Part shown: positions 57,407 through 64,000 of the stretch, piece after piece
Layout: every line of letters begins with the position of its first letter
Position numbering within the stretch: the first letter of the stretch is position 1
NCBI GenBank assembly: GCA_017524545.1
Contig: JAFXVN010000020.1
Location: 1-64,000, forward strand
Direction: 5' to 3'
Source: Bacteroidaceae bacterium
GTDB taxonomy: Bacteria > Bacteroidota > Bacteroidia > Bacteroidales > Bacteroidaceae
Length of the DNA: 64,000 bases
Translations under genes and position numbers: made by a program
Notes under the pieces: generated by a model
What the model saw: the letters and a program-made list of their open reading frames with translations, nothing else
Told to the model about the DNA's origin: nothing
Databases searched by the model: none

Positions 57407-58723
57407 TTAAGAATAGACTTTTCTCTTGTCAACCACTCTGACGGCTTTGCCTTCGCTGACGGGCAGACTACCCCTCGGCACGAGCTTCACGATAGGCTTG
57501 AGCAGAATCTCGTCCTTCAGGGCGTGGGTGATGTTTTGGGTCAACGACTGCAGACGTGCGTAGTCGTCGGTGAACATCTCTGCCAACTCGACTTCCACGG
57601 TCATGTTATCGTTGTCGTCGTCTGTGGTGAGTGTGATGAGGTAGTTGCTTGCCAGTTCGGGGAACGTCATCAGAATCTTCTCAATCTGTATGGGGAAGAT
57701 ATTCACGCCGCGCAGCACCATCATGTCGTCGCTGCGGCCCTTCATGCGGTCGAGGCGTACATGATTGCGTCCACAGGGACAAGTGCGGCCAAGCACACGG
57801 GTGAGGTCGCGCGTGCGATACCTTATTAAAGGCATAGCTTCGCGGCGGAGCGTGGTCAGCACAAGCTCGCCAATCTCGCCGTCGGGCACAGGTTCAAGCG
57901 TCTCTGGGTCAACAATCTCCACGATGTAATAGTCTTCCCAGAAGTGGAGACCGTTCTGTTCCTTGCACTCAAAGCCGACGCCGGGACCGCACATCTCCGA
58001 CATACCGAAGCTGTTGTAAGCCTTCACACCGAACATATTCTCAATCCTCTGCCGTTGCTCCTCTGAATGAGGCTCTGCGCCGATGGCAAAGACTTTGAGC
58101 TTCGTGTCCTTGCGTGGGTCAACGCCCTGCTCCTGCATCACCTCGTAGAGGCGCGTCAGATAGGACGGCACGGCATGGATGGCTGTCGTGCCAAAGTCCT
58201 TAATGAACTTAATCTGGCGAAGCGAGTTACCTGCGGCAGCAGGCACGGTCAGCATCCCAAGCTTCTCGGCTCCGTACTGGAAGCCGAGTCCGCCGGTGAA
58301 CATGCCATAGCCCGATGAGTTTTGGAACACGTCGTCGGGACGAAGACCAACCATCCAGAGGTTACGCGCCACTTGGTTTGCCCATTCGTCGAGGTCGTTC
58401 TTTGTGTGCAGGATAACCGTCGGATTGCCCGTCGTGCCGCTGCTGGAGTGCAGTCGCACGCAGTCAGTCAAAGGTACTGCGGCAAGGCCGAAGGGATAGG
58501 TGTCGCGCAAATCCTGCTTCGTGGTGAAGGGCAGTTTGCGCACGTCCTCTGGTGATTTGATGTCCTCTGCCTTGATGCCCATCTCTTTGAACTTCTGGGC
58601 ATAGAAAGGCACGCCAGCACATCTCTTGATTGTCTCTTGCAGGCGTTCTGTCTGCAGCTTGCTGATTTCCTCCCGAGACAGCGTCTCGTACTCGGGATGA
58701 AAGAAGGGGGATTTAACATCCAT
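57407..58723 (-). CDS. paaK: Phenylacetate-CoA ligase (copy 1)
   Basis: About 438 residues from ATG 58723 (MDVKSPFFHPEYE), which aligns with the usual family start; the frame is open for 41 codons upstream inside the aminotransferase gene. Adenylation motifs: SSSGTTGNPTVI, SFGMSEMCGPGVGFEC, YRTRDLTRV and GRSDDMMVLRGVNIFP. CoA-ligates phenylacetate or a related aryl acid with ATP. The start overlaps the aminotransferase stop by 11 nt, so they are co-translated. Confidence 0.92.
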   Translation of the reverse strand: MDVKSPFFHPEYETLSREEISKLQTERLQETIKRCAGVPFYAQKFKEMGIKAEDIKSPEDVRKLPFTTKQDLRDTYPFGLAAVPLTDCVRLHSSSGTTGNPTVILHTKNDLDEWANQVARNLWMVGLRPDDVFQNSSGYGMFTGGLGFQYGAEKLGMLTVPAAAGNSLRQIKFIKDFGTTAIHAVPSYLTRLYEVMQEQGVDPRKDTKLKVFAIGAEPHSEEQRQRIENMFGVKAYNSFGMSEMCGPGVGFECKEQNGLHFWEDYYIVEIVDPETLEPVPDGEIGELVLTTLRREAMPLIRYRTRDLTRVLGRTCPCGRNHVRLDRMKGRSDDMMVLRGVNIFPIQIEKILMTFPELASNYLITLTTDDDNDNMTVEVELAEMFTDDYARLQSLTQNITHALKDEILLKPIVKLVPRGSLPVSEGKAVRVVDKRKVYS

Positions 58724-60020
58724 GGTCTTTATGAAATTGTTTGATTCTTTCTGTGAATAGTTGTTCTTGTTCGCGGCGGAAGAAGGAAGTGCAGATGCGA
58801 ACGCCTTGCTGCGTGCTGCCCATCGTGTCAAGCGGATAGACAGCAATGCCGCAAGTCATCAGTTCGCGCGTCAGCTGCAGGTCGTTCATGCCCGGGTACT
58901 GCACGGTGAAGTAGAAGCCGTCTGCCAAAGGCGCGCCCATGTCGTTGTCATAGACGAGGTAGAAGCCGTTGGCAAGCAGCACGTCCTTCATAAACTTGGC
59001 ACGCCTGCCATACTCCTTCACATCGTCAAGGAAGTTGTATTCTCCCCTGACGGCTGCCTCCATCAGAGCCGACATTGCATGCTGCACAGAATGTGTCGTG
59101 CCGCTGGAAAGCGTGTACATCAGCCTGCCGACAAAGAAGTCGCCGAAGGTAGGCACGCCGAACTTCTCCTTCAACGGAGCGAAGTTGCGGTGGAAGAGTT
59201 TGTTGGAGATGCAGGTCACACCGATGCGCTGACCGGCATACGAGAATGCTTTCGATGCCGACACCCACAGCACATAGTTGTCTGTGTAGCGGGCAACCGT
59301 AGCTTGGAAGGGGGCCTCGAAAGGATGCGAGAGGTCGCGGCGGAAGTCCATCGCGAAGTAGGCCAAGTCCTCCAGCACGAGGATGTCGTACTTCGTGGCA
59401 ATCTCGCCTATGCCTTGCAGCTCCTCCTCCGTAAAGCAAACCCACGAAGGGTTATTGGGATTGGAATAAACCACAGCACAGATGTTGCCCTTAGCCACAA
59501 TCTCTTCAAGCTTGGCGGTCAACGCCGAGCCACGATAGTTGTAAATATCGAGGGCTTCGTGCTTGAGGCCAATCACGTCGCATTGGGTTGTCTGTACAGG
59601 GAAACCCGGCTGAATAAGCAACACGGTATCCTTCTGGCTGCCTGCAAAAGCATGATGAAGAGCAGTGAAGGTCGCGAAGGTTCCCTGCATACTGCCCGTC
59701 GTCGGCACACAGCCTTCAGGTGCGACATCCACGCCTATGAAAGCCTTCACGAAGTCCGAAGCCGCTTTCTTGATGCGTGGGATGCCACCATTTGGCGGAT
59801 AAATCGTGGCGCAACCGTTTTTCAAGGCTTCCGCCTCAGCCTTCAAAGCAATCTCCGAAGGCTGCAGACCCGGCACACCCATCTCCAAATGAATCACTTC
59901 TTCGCCTGTCTTTTCTTCAATGACACGCGAAAGGGCTTGTATGTCGCGAATGGTGGCCTGCGAAAAATCCCCAAGCCCCATTGCATCAATAATGCTTATA
60001 ACTTGTTCTTTATCTAACAC
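58713..60020 (-). CDS. PLP-dependent aminotransferase, class I/II
   Basis: 435 residues. PLP-site landmarks: YPPNGGIPRIKKAASDF, VYSNPNNPSWVC, LEDLAYFAMDF and the Schiff-base Lys in WVSASKAFSYAGQRIG. Next to phenylacetate-CoA ligases and indolepyruvate oxidoreductase, so it most likely interconverts aromatic amino acids and aryl-pyruvates (inference). Starts 125 bp downstream of the DUF3791 orphan. Confidence 0.88.
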   Translation of the reverse strand: MLDKEQVISIIDAMGLGDFSQATIRDIQALSRVIEEKTGEEVIHLEMGVPGLQPSEIALKAEAEALKNGCATIYPPNGGIPRIKKAASDFVKAFIGVDVAPEGCVPTTGSMQGTFATFTALHHAFAGSQKDTVLLIQPGFPVQTTQCDVIGLKHEALDIYNYRGSALTAKLEEIVAKGNICAVVYSNPNNPSWVCFTEEELQGIGEIATKYDILVLEDLAYFAMDFRRDLSHPFEAPFQATVARYTDNYVLWVSASKAFSYAGQRIGVTCISNKLFHRNFAPLKEKFGVPTFGDFFVGRLMYTLSSGTTHSVQHAMSALMEAAVRGEYNFLDDVKEYGRRAKFMKDVLLANGFYLVYDNDMGAPLADGFYFTVQYPGMNDLQLTRELMTCGIAVYPLDTMGSTQQGVRICTSFFRREQEQLFTERIKQFHKDHGC

Positions 60021-60068
60021 AACAATGATTTAATTAATATATAATGTATAATGTATAATGAGTTGCAA

Positions 60069-60152
60069 TTATGCCTCGTTCTCTTCTTGCAGGATTTCAT
60101 CAACAATATATCGGTCGCTCATCGCTTGAAGTCCACAAAACAGAGTAATCAT
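60069..60152 (-). CDS. 27-residue reading frame coupled to the DUF3791 orphan
   Basis: Starts with ATG overlapping the DUF3791 stop (ATGA), encodes MITLFCGLQAMSDRYIVDEI... and stops at TAA. Position and coupling are those of the DUF3990 partner in the 54-55 kb operon, so this may be a leftover C-terminal piece of a deleted partner. Too short to assign. Confidence 0.3.
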   Translation of the reverse strand: MITLFCGLQAMSDRYIVDEILQEENEA

Positions 60153-60394
60153 TGCTGTGCCTCCCAGTTTTGGAGAGTTTCGGCGATGTCTTCAGCCACA
60201 TAGTCAAGACTCTGCGTATGCAACAGGTCATAATGGCGAAGTAGGCGTTGGCGGATGAGGTCTTGACGCTTCAACCTGCGGTACATGGCCTGTGGTGTAA
60301 TGCCAAGACGCTTGGCACCGCTCTCCAACGCCATTGTAGCGAAATGAATACGGTCGTAGGCGATATTTCTGCTATTTGCTGTCGTTTTCTCCAT
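60149..60394 (-). CDS. DUF3791-family small protein (orphan copy)
   Basis: 81 residues: MEKTTANSRNIAYDRIHFATMALESGAKRLGITPQAMYRRLKRQDLIRQRLLRHYDLLHTQSLDYVAEDIAETLQNW. The LLHTQSLDYVAEDI segment is the DUF3791 hallmark. No DUF3990 gene follows; only a 27-codon frame. A -7 box TACTTTTG lies at 60422-60415, 21 bp upstream. Confidence 0.78.
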   Translation of the reverse strand: MEKTTANSRNIAYDRIHFATMALESGAKRLGITPQAMYRRLKRQDLIRQRLLRHYDLLHTQSLDYVAEDIAETLQNWEAQQ

Positions 60395-61028
60395 CTTTCA
60401 CGTTATTCGCATCACAAAAGTACAAATACTTCTTGAATTTCACAAGTAACCCTGGCCTAAATTCTTTCTCTTCGCACATTATGTCCCGATTATACACCAT
60501 TATGTCTTATGTGTTGCTATTATGGCCTTCATCCTGGTATATCAGGAAAGCCTCTTTGCTTTTCTCTTTCCCGTTTGCCATTTCACCATGTTTCGTTTGC
60601 AAAGGGACGACTTTTATATGTCATTTGCCATATGCACAAGTGTTTGTCGTCAAATCCACACGAGGGTTTTATAACAACATTTTAGGCAGTTTTCGATTTA
60701 TTCATAAGTCTGTTACTCTGTATGCCATGTCTGTCGTCGTGTTTAGTCTTTCTTTCTTCCGAAATGTTTACCGACCGCGTGTATGGTAAACATCCAGCTT
60801 GCCAGCAAGCTTGCTCCCCTTTGCTTTTGGCTTTTCTGAGGCTGATTATCTATTGCCTCTGAACGTGGACTGCTATTATTAAATTTATACATGATAGTCG
60901 CGATAGCTTGCGAATCGAGAATAAAGATCTGTATGCCTCGTGTGGTATGTTTCTATCTATCATGCAGACAAGTATCCATATTAAGGAAAACTGCAATGAT
61001 TGTCTTTTTATTCTTTTTGTAATCGGGT
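60395..61028. other. 634-bp AT-rich region without a supported gene
   Basis: Contains the DUF3791 -7 box, a GTTTACC...GGTAAAC inverted pair (60765-60790) and a small AGCTTGC-CA-GCAAGCT hairpin (60796-60811). A 137-codon plus-strand frame here is Phe/Ser-rich with no domain signature and is not accepted. Base composition matches the adjoining endonuclease fragment, so this is probably decayed foreign DNA. Confidence 0.5.
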
Positions 61029-61622
61029 TTATATGAAATGTTTCATTGCACGCCTAAAACCTTTATTTGTCGCTTCTTTTACCGTCATTGCATAAAATTC
61101 TCCATCTTTTTTAATTTCTGTTCTATGGTATTGTTGGTCAAATGGCAAGTGATATATTTTCTCACCACTGTTTATGTTGCATTTAATCATTGGATATTCT
61201 CCCATTGGTATTTTCAAAACAGCAACTCCTAATTGTTTTGCAAATTCAACTGCCATTTCTGACAAATCTGTTGTTGTCACAAATATGGGTACAAATTTAT
61301 AATTTGCATAATAACGATGTCGAATTTTATATTCTATGGTAGTGCCATATAACTGACAAATTGCATTTTCATGAACTGATTTTGTTTCAGACCATCTTTT
61401 GCATTGTATAATACAAATTGTTTTGCTTCCATCTAAATTTGTCTTTTCTGCAATAATATCTCTCCCTAAATCATTTAACCCATTTATTTCACCAAATTGA
61501 ATGACATTAAATCTTTCATTAAACGGGGTTTTAGCCTCTCTAAGTAAATAGCCAATATATAACTCATATTCTATGCCAATTGGGAAAATGAAATAGTCCC
61601 GTGTCTCCCCAAGGAGGAACAC
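61029..61622 (-). pseudogene. Restriction-endonuclease-like (Mrr-type) fragment, 5' end lost
   Basis: Residues about 18-130 have the PD-(D/E)xK layout: GIEYELYIGYLLREA..., LGRDIIAEKT (Asp) and ICIIQCKRWSE (Gln-Cys-Lys), as in Mrr_cat nucleases. The following VPIFVTTTDLSEMAVEFAKQLGVAVL is also typical. The first about 10 codons (MFLLGETRD) are the terminator hairpin of the upstream paaK gene, so the true N-terminus is missing. It is strongly AT-rich compared with both neighbours, which suggests horizontal origin. Probably inactive. Confidence 0.65.
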
Positions 61623-61627
61623 GGGAC
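61596..61627 (-). terminator. Terminator after paaK copy 2
   Basis: GTCCCGTGT (61596-61604) pairs with ACACGGGAC (61619-61627), with an inner CTCC/GGAG stem; on the minus strand it is followed by TATTTCATTTT. It begins 11 bp past the paaK stop. Confidence 0.75.
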
Positions 61628-61638
61628 AATGGTAGCGT

Positions 61639-62949
61639 TTAGTGCCAGTTAGAGAAGTCGCGCTTGTCGTTGACGTGCTTGGCTTTTCCTGTGGAACGTT
61701 GGATGGTCCCTGGCGGCTGGATGTGGATGTTGGGTTTGATGCCGGTGAGGGACACGAGACGGTCGTAAAGAGGCTTGATGAAAGGCATCTGCTTGCCGGG
61801 GTTGGGCGAGAAGAACTCTTCGCGAAGCTCTACATCGAGGTCGAATGTGTCCTCGTTGCCCTTGCGGTCCACCGTGATGAAGTACTGCGGCGTGAAGGCG
61901 GGGAACTCGGTGAGGACGGTCTCGATTTGACTTGGGAAGACGTTCACGCCACGGATGATGAGCATGTCGTCGCTTCGGCCAAGCACCTTGCCGAGACGAA
62001 CTGCCGTGCGTCCGCACTTGCAAGGCTCGTAGTTGAGGCTGGAAAGGTCGCGGGTGCGGTAGCGAAGGATGGGCATTGCCTCCTTGCAGAGCGAGGTGAT
62101 GACGAGTTCGCCCACTTCGCCCGGAGCAACCGGCTCGAGCGTCTCGGGGTTGACAATCTCGGGCAGGAAATAGTCTTCCCAGATGTGTGTGCCGTCCTGA
62201 TACTGACATTCGCCACCCACACCAGGGCCGCACATCTCGGTCAGGCCATAGATGTCGATAGCTTTGATATGGAGCTTTGCCTCCAGCTCACGACGTATGC
62301 CCCAAGTCCAAGGCTCTGCGCCGAAGAAGCCGACGCGCAGCTTGAGTTTGTCGGCTGGCACTCTGTTTTGCTCAATCACTTCTGCCAGATGCAGCGCATA
62401 CGACGGCGTACAGCAGATGGCTGTTGTGCCCATGTCTTGCATGAGCATGATTTGCTTTTCGGAATTGCCAGCAGAGGTGGGGAGCTGTATCGCGCCAAGT
62501 TTGGCCACGCCGTCGTGCGCACCAAGTCCACCAGTAAAGAGGCCGTAGCCGTAGCTCACCTGCACCACGTCGCCCGGGCCGATGTCGCCCACAGCAAACA
62601 CGCGGGCCACGCACTCAGCCCACATATCAAGGTCGGCCTGCGTGTAGGTGCCTACAACGGGCTTGCCTGTCGTACCGCTCGAAGCGTGGATGCGACGAAT
62701 CTTGTCCATAGGCACTGCCTGAAGGCCGAAGGGATATTCGTCGCGCAGGTCATACTTCGTGGTGAAGGGCAGCTTGGTGACGTCCTTGATGGACTTGATG
62801 TCCTCGGGTTTCACGCCACGCTCGTCCATCTTCCTTTTATAGAAGGGAACAGTCTCGTAGCACCGCTTCACAGTTGCCGCGAGCCTTTCGCTCTGCAGCT
62901 TAGTCATGTCCTCACGGGACATGCACTCCATTTGGGGATTGTGAATCAT
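61639..62949 (-). CDS. paaK: Phenylacetate-CoA ligase (copy 2)
   Basis: 436 residues. Motifs: SSGTTGKPVVGTYT, IYGLTEMCGPGVGGEC, YRTRDLSSLN, GRSDDMLIIRGVNVFPSQIE; C-terminal STGKAKHVNDKRDF. Downstream of iorB on the same strand. It is clearly diverged from copy 1, so different aryl-acid substrates are likely. In anaerobes the IorAB product is an aryl-acetyl-CoA, and the ligase can run in the ATP-forming direction (inference). Confidence 0.92.
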   Translation of the reverse strand: MIHNPQMECMSREDMTKLQSERLAATVKRCYETVPFYKRKMDERGVKPEDIKSIKDVTKLPFTTKYDLRDEYPFGLQAVPMDKIRRIHASSGTTGKPVVGTYTQADLDMWAECVARVFAVGDIGPGDVVQVSYGYGLFTGGLGAHDGVAKLGAIQLPTSAGNSEKQIMLMQDMGTTAICCTPSYALHLAEVIEQNRVPADKLKLRVGFFGAEPWTWGIRRELEAKLHIKAIDIYGLTEMCGPGVGGECQYQDGTHIWEDYFLPEIVNPETLEPVAPGEVGELVITSLCKEAMPILRYRTRDLSSLNYEPCKCGRTAVRLGKVLGRSDDMLIIRGVNVFPSQIETVLTEFPAFTPQYFITVDRKGNEDTFDLDVELREEFFSPNPGKQMPFIKPLYDRLVSLTGIKPNIHIQPPGTIQRSTGKAKHVNDKRDFSNWH

Positions 62950-62985
62950 AGTTATCCTGAATTATTTTGGATTAGGGATTAGAGA

Positions 62986-63561
62986 TTAGGGATTAGAGGC
63001 TTGGATGCCAGCGTCGAAGGCTTTGAGGTTGGCTTCGACGATTTGCTCACCCTTGCGGGCAAACACGGTAGCAATGGCTTCGCGCAGGTTCTCTACAGAA
63101 AGGATGCCGATATAGGGGGCAGCCATACCGAGCAGCACCATGTTGGCACCTCGGGGATTGCCACAGTCCTTGGCGACGGTGTCGATGTCGAGCTTTACGC
63201 TGGGCAGGGTGTCGAGTTCCTGCTGAAGGGCTGCCTCGTCGGGATAGTTGGGGATGTTGACGAAAGGCTTTGAGCTGGTCACTATCTTACCGTCCTTGCT
63301 GAGGTAAGCCAAGTAGCGCATAGCTTCCATCGGCTCCATAGAAATGATGAGGTCTGCTCCGGCTTCGGCAATGAGGTCGCTCCAGATGGGTTCCGTAGAG
63401 AGGCGCAGGTTGGACTGCACGTCGCCGCCTCGCTGACTCATGCCGTGTACTTCGGCCTGCTTCAAGTAAAGCCCAGCCTTAGTTGCTGCCTCGCCTATGA
63501 TGGTCGCGATGGAGAGGATGCCTTGTCCGCCCACACCGCAGAGGATGATGTCTTTCTTCAT
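62986..63561 (-). CDS. iorB: Indolepyruvate:ferredoxin oxidoreductase beta subunit
   Basis: 191 residues; pyruvate/ketoisovalerate oxidoreductase gamma-type domain (LCGVGGQGILSIATIIGEAA; VHGMSQRGGDVQSNLR). With IorA it oxidatively decarboxylates indole-, phenyl- or hydroxyphenyl-pyruvate to the aryl-acetyl-CoA using ferredoxin. 4 bp downstream of iorA. Confidence 0.92.
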   Translation of the reverse strand: MKKDIILCGVGGQGILSIATIIGEAATKAGLYLKQAEVHGMSQRGGDVQSNLRLSTEPIWSDLIAEAGADLIISMEPMEAMRYLAYLSKDGKIVTSSKPFVNIPNYPDEAALQQELDTLPSVKLDIDTVAKDCGNPRGANMVLLGMAAPYIGILSVENLREAIATVFARKGEQIVEANLKAFDAGIQASNP

Positions 63562-63565
63562 ACTT

Positions 63566-64000
63566 CTATTGCTTTTTGGCTCTTGCGTGACGAGCGAAGG
63601 TCTGGATGCATTCCCTGCGGGGGATGATGACAGAGACGCCCTTGTATTCTATCTCTTCCTTGATGACGCGGGTTATCTCGGGCATGTTCTTGGGCAGAGG
63701 CACAACGACACGCACATGCTCAGGCTCTACACCAAGGCCGAGGCAGATGGCTTCGTACTTGTTGGTGCCGGCGGAGTCCTGTCCGCCAGTCATGCCGGTT
63801 GTGAGGTTGTCAGAGATGATGACGGTGATGTTGGCTTTGTCGTTGACAGCATCAAGGAGTCCAGTCATGCCGCTATGGGTGAAGGTTGAGTCGCCGATGA
63901 TAGCCACGGCAGGGAAGAGTCCTGCATCGGCAGCGCCCTTTGCCATCGTGATGCTTGCGCCCATATCGACACAAGACGAAAGGCTCTGGAAGGGAGGCAA
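63566..64000 (-). CDS. iorA: Indolepyruvate:ferredoxin oxidoreductase alpha subunit (3' part; runs off the window)
   Basis: 144 C-terminal-side residues of the TPP-binding domain: CVDMGASITMAKGAADAG...AIIGDSTFTHSGMTGLLDAVNDKANITVIISDN(L)TTGMTGGQ. GDSTFxHSG and N..T.MTGGQ are the TPP/Mg motif of IorA. The frame continues beyond base 64000, so the start codon is outside. The C-terminal tail lacks the usual 2[4Fe-4S] ferredoxin Cys cluster: it ends IIPRRECIQTFARHARAKKQ with a single Cys. Confidence 0.9.
   Translation of the reverse strand: MPPFQSLSSCVDMGASITMAKGAADAGLFPAVAIIGDSTFTHSGMTGLLDAVNDKANITVIISDNLTTGMTGGQDSAGTNKYEAICLGLGVEPEHVRVVVPLPKNMPEITRVIKEEIEYKGVSVIIPRRECIQTFARHARAKKQ

Noticed and set aside
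60376-60789. 137-codon plus-strand frame
   Set aside because: Phe/Ser-rich, no domain signature, overlaps the DUF3791 promoter and start; probably chance in AT-rich DNA.
1-64000. Insertion sequence or prophage responsible for the repeats
   Set aside because: No transposase, integrase or phage structural gene is present in the window; the mobiliser, if any, must lie elsewhere.

Overview
The window looks like a chromosome segment from a member of the Bacteroidales, most likely Prevotellaceae. The evidence is the gene content: GldH, BspA-type leucine-rich proteins, CotH-kinase and GH43 lipoproteins, and secreted proteins with dockerin or 'YDLSGRK...GIYIKDGKK' tails. Promoters also carry the Bacteroidetes -7 box TAnnTTTG rather than a sigma70 -10 box. 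Coding DNA is fairly GC-rich. I see no rRNA, complete tRNA, CRISPR array, transposase or prophage.

Layout. 1-5.1 kb: rnr (-), then four hot-dog/SDR genes of fatty-acid or aryl-polyene type (+). 5.2-18.3 kb: a dockerin-bearing secreted protein, a CobW-type G3E GTPase, a DUF4965/glutaminase-like secreted enzyme, a 1400-aa discoidin/GLUG protein and a 52-codon peptide gene. 18.4-24.4 kb: gldH-ricT-holB (-), ugd (+) and a PIN-domain protein with charged low-complexity flanks (-). 24.5-44 kb, mostly (-): CotH and GH43 proteins, an MscS channel, gamma-carbonic anhydrase, aminopeptidase P, an LRR protein, RhuM-PLD, a voltage-gated K+ channel fused in frame to a CotH/GLUG protein, nagA, glmM and a second GH43. 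44.4-51.4 kb (+): ribE, tandem esterase, folA, thyA, and an asl1/GH128-like secreted glycosidase. 51.5-55.9 kb (-): porin, TIGR04076 protein, pRiA4b ORF-3 protein, a tightly coupled DUF3791-DUF3990-small-protein operon, and deletion remnants of an acetyltransferase and an Abi protein. 56-64 kb (-): metallo-beta-lactamase-fold protein, ACT protein, two phenylacetate-CoA ligases, an aminotransferase and iorBA, which together suggest aryl-keto-acid/aryl-acetate metabolism. A DUF3791 orphan and an AT-rich restriction-endonuclease fragment interrupt them.

The most unusual feature is the density and placement of short repeats. A GC-rich composite palindromic element has two hairpins and inverted ends of type GACCC...GGGTC or GCCTC...GAGGC. 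It lies between genes, across gene boundaries where it supplies stop and start codons (esterase/folA, GH43/CotH), and in frame inside conserved housekeeping genes (rnr, pepP; half-elements in thyA and ribE). A degenerate copy lies exactly where the K+ channel is fused to the CotH protein. Two further families are heptamer tandem repeats (also in frame in rnr, pepP and secreted-protein tails) and inverted repeats built from 9-bp units, which are intergenic only.

Best candidates for undescribed biology: the in-frame palindromic elements, the channel-zinc ribbon-CotH fusion, the DUF3791/DUF3990 module (the DUF3990 protein looks like an ADP-ribosyltransferase), the PIN-domain protein and a candidate small RNA near 55.4 kb.
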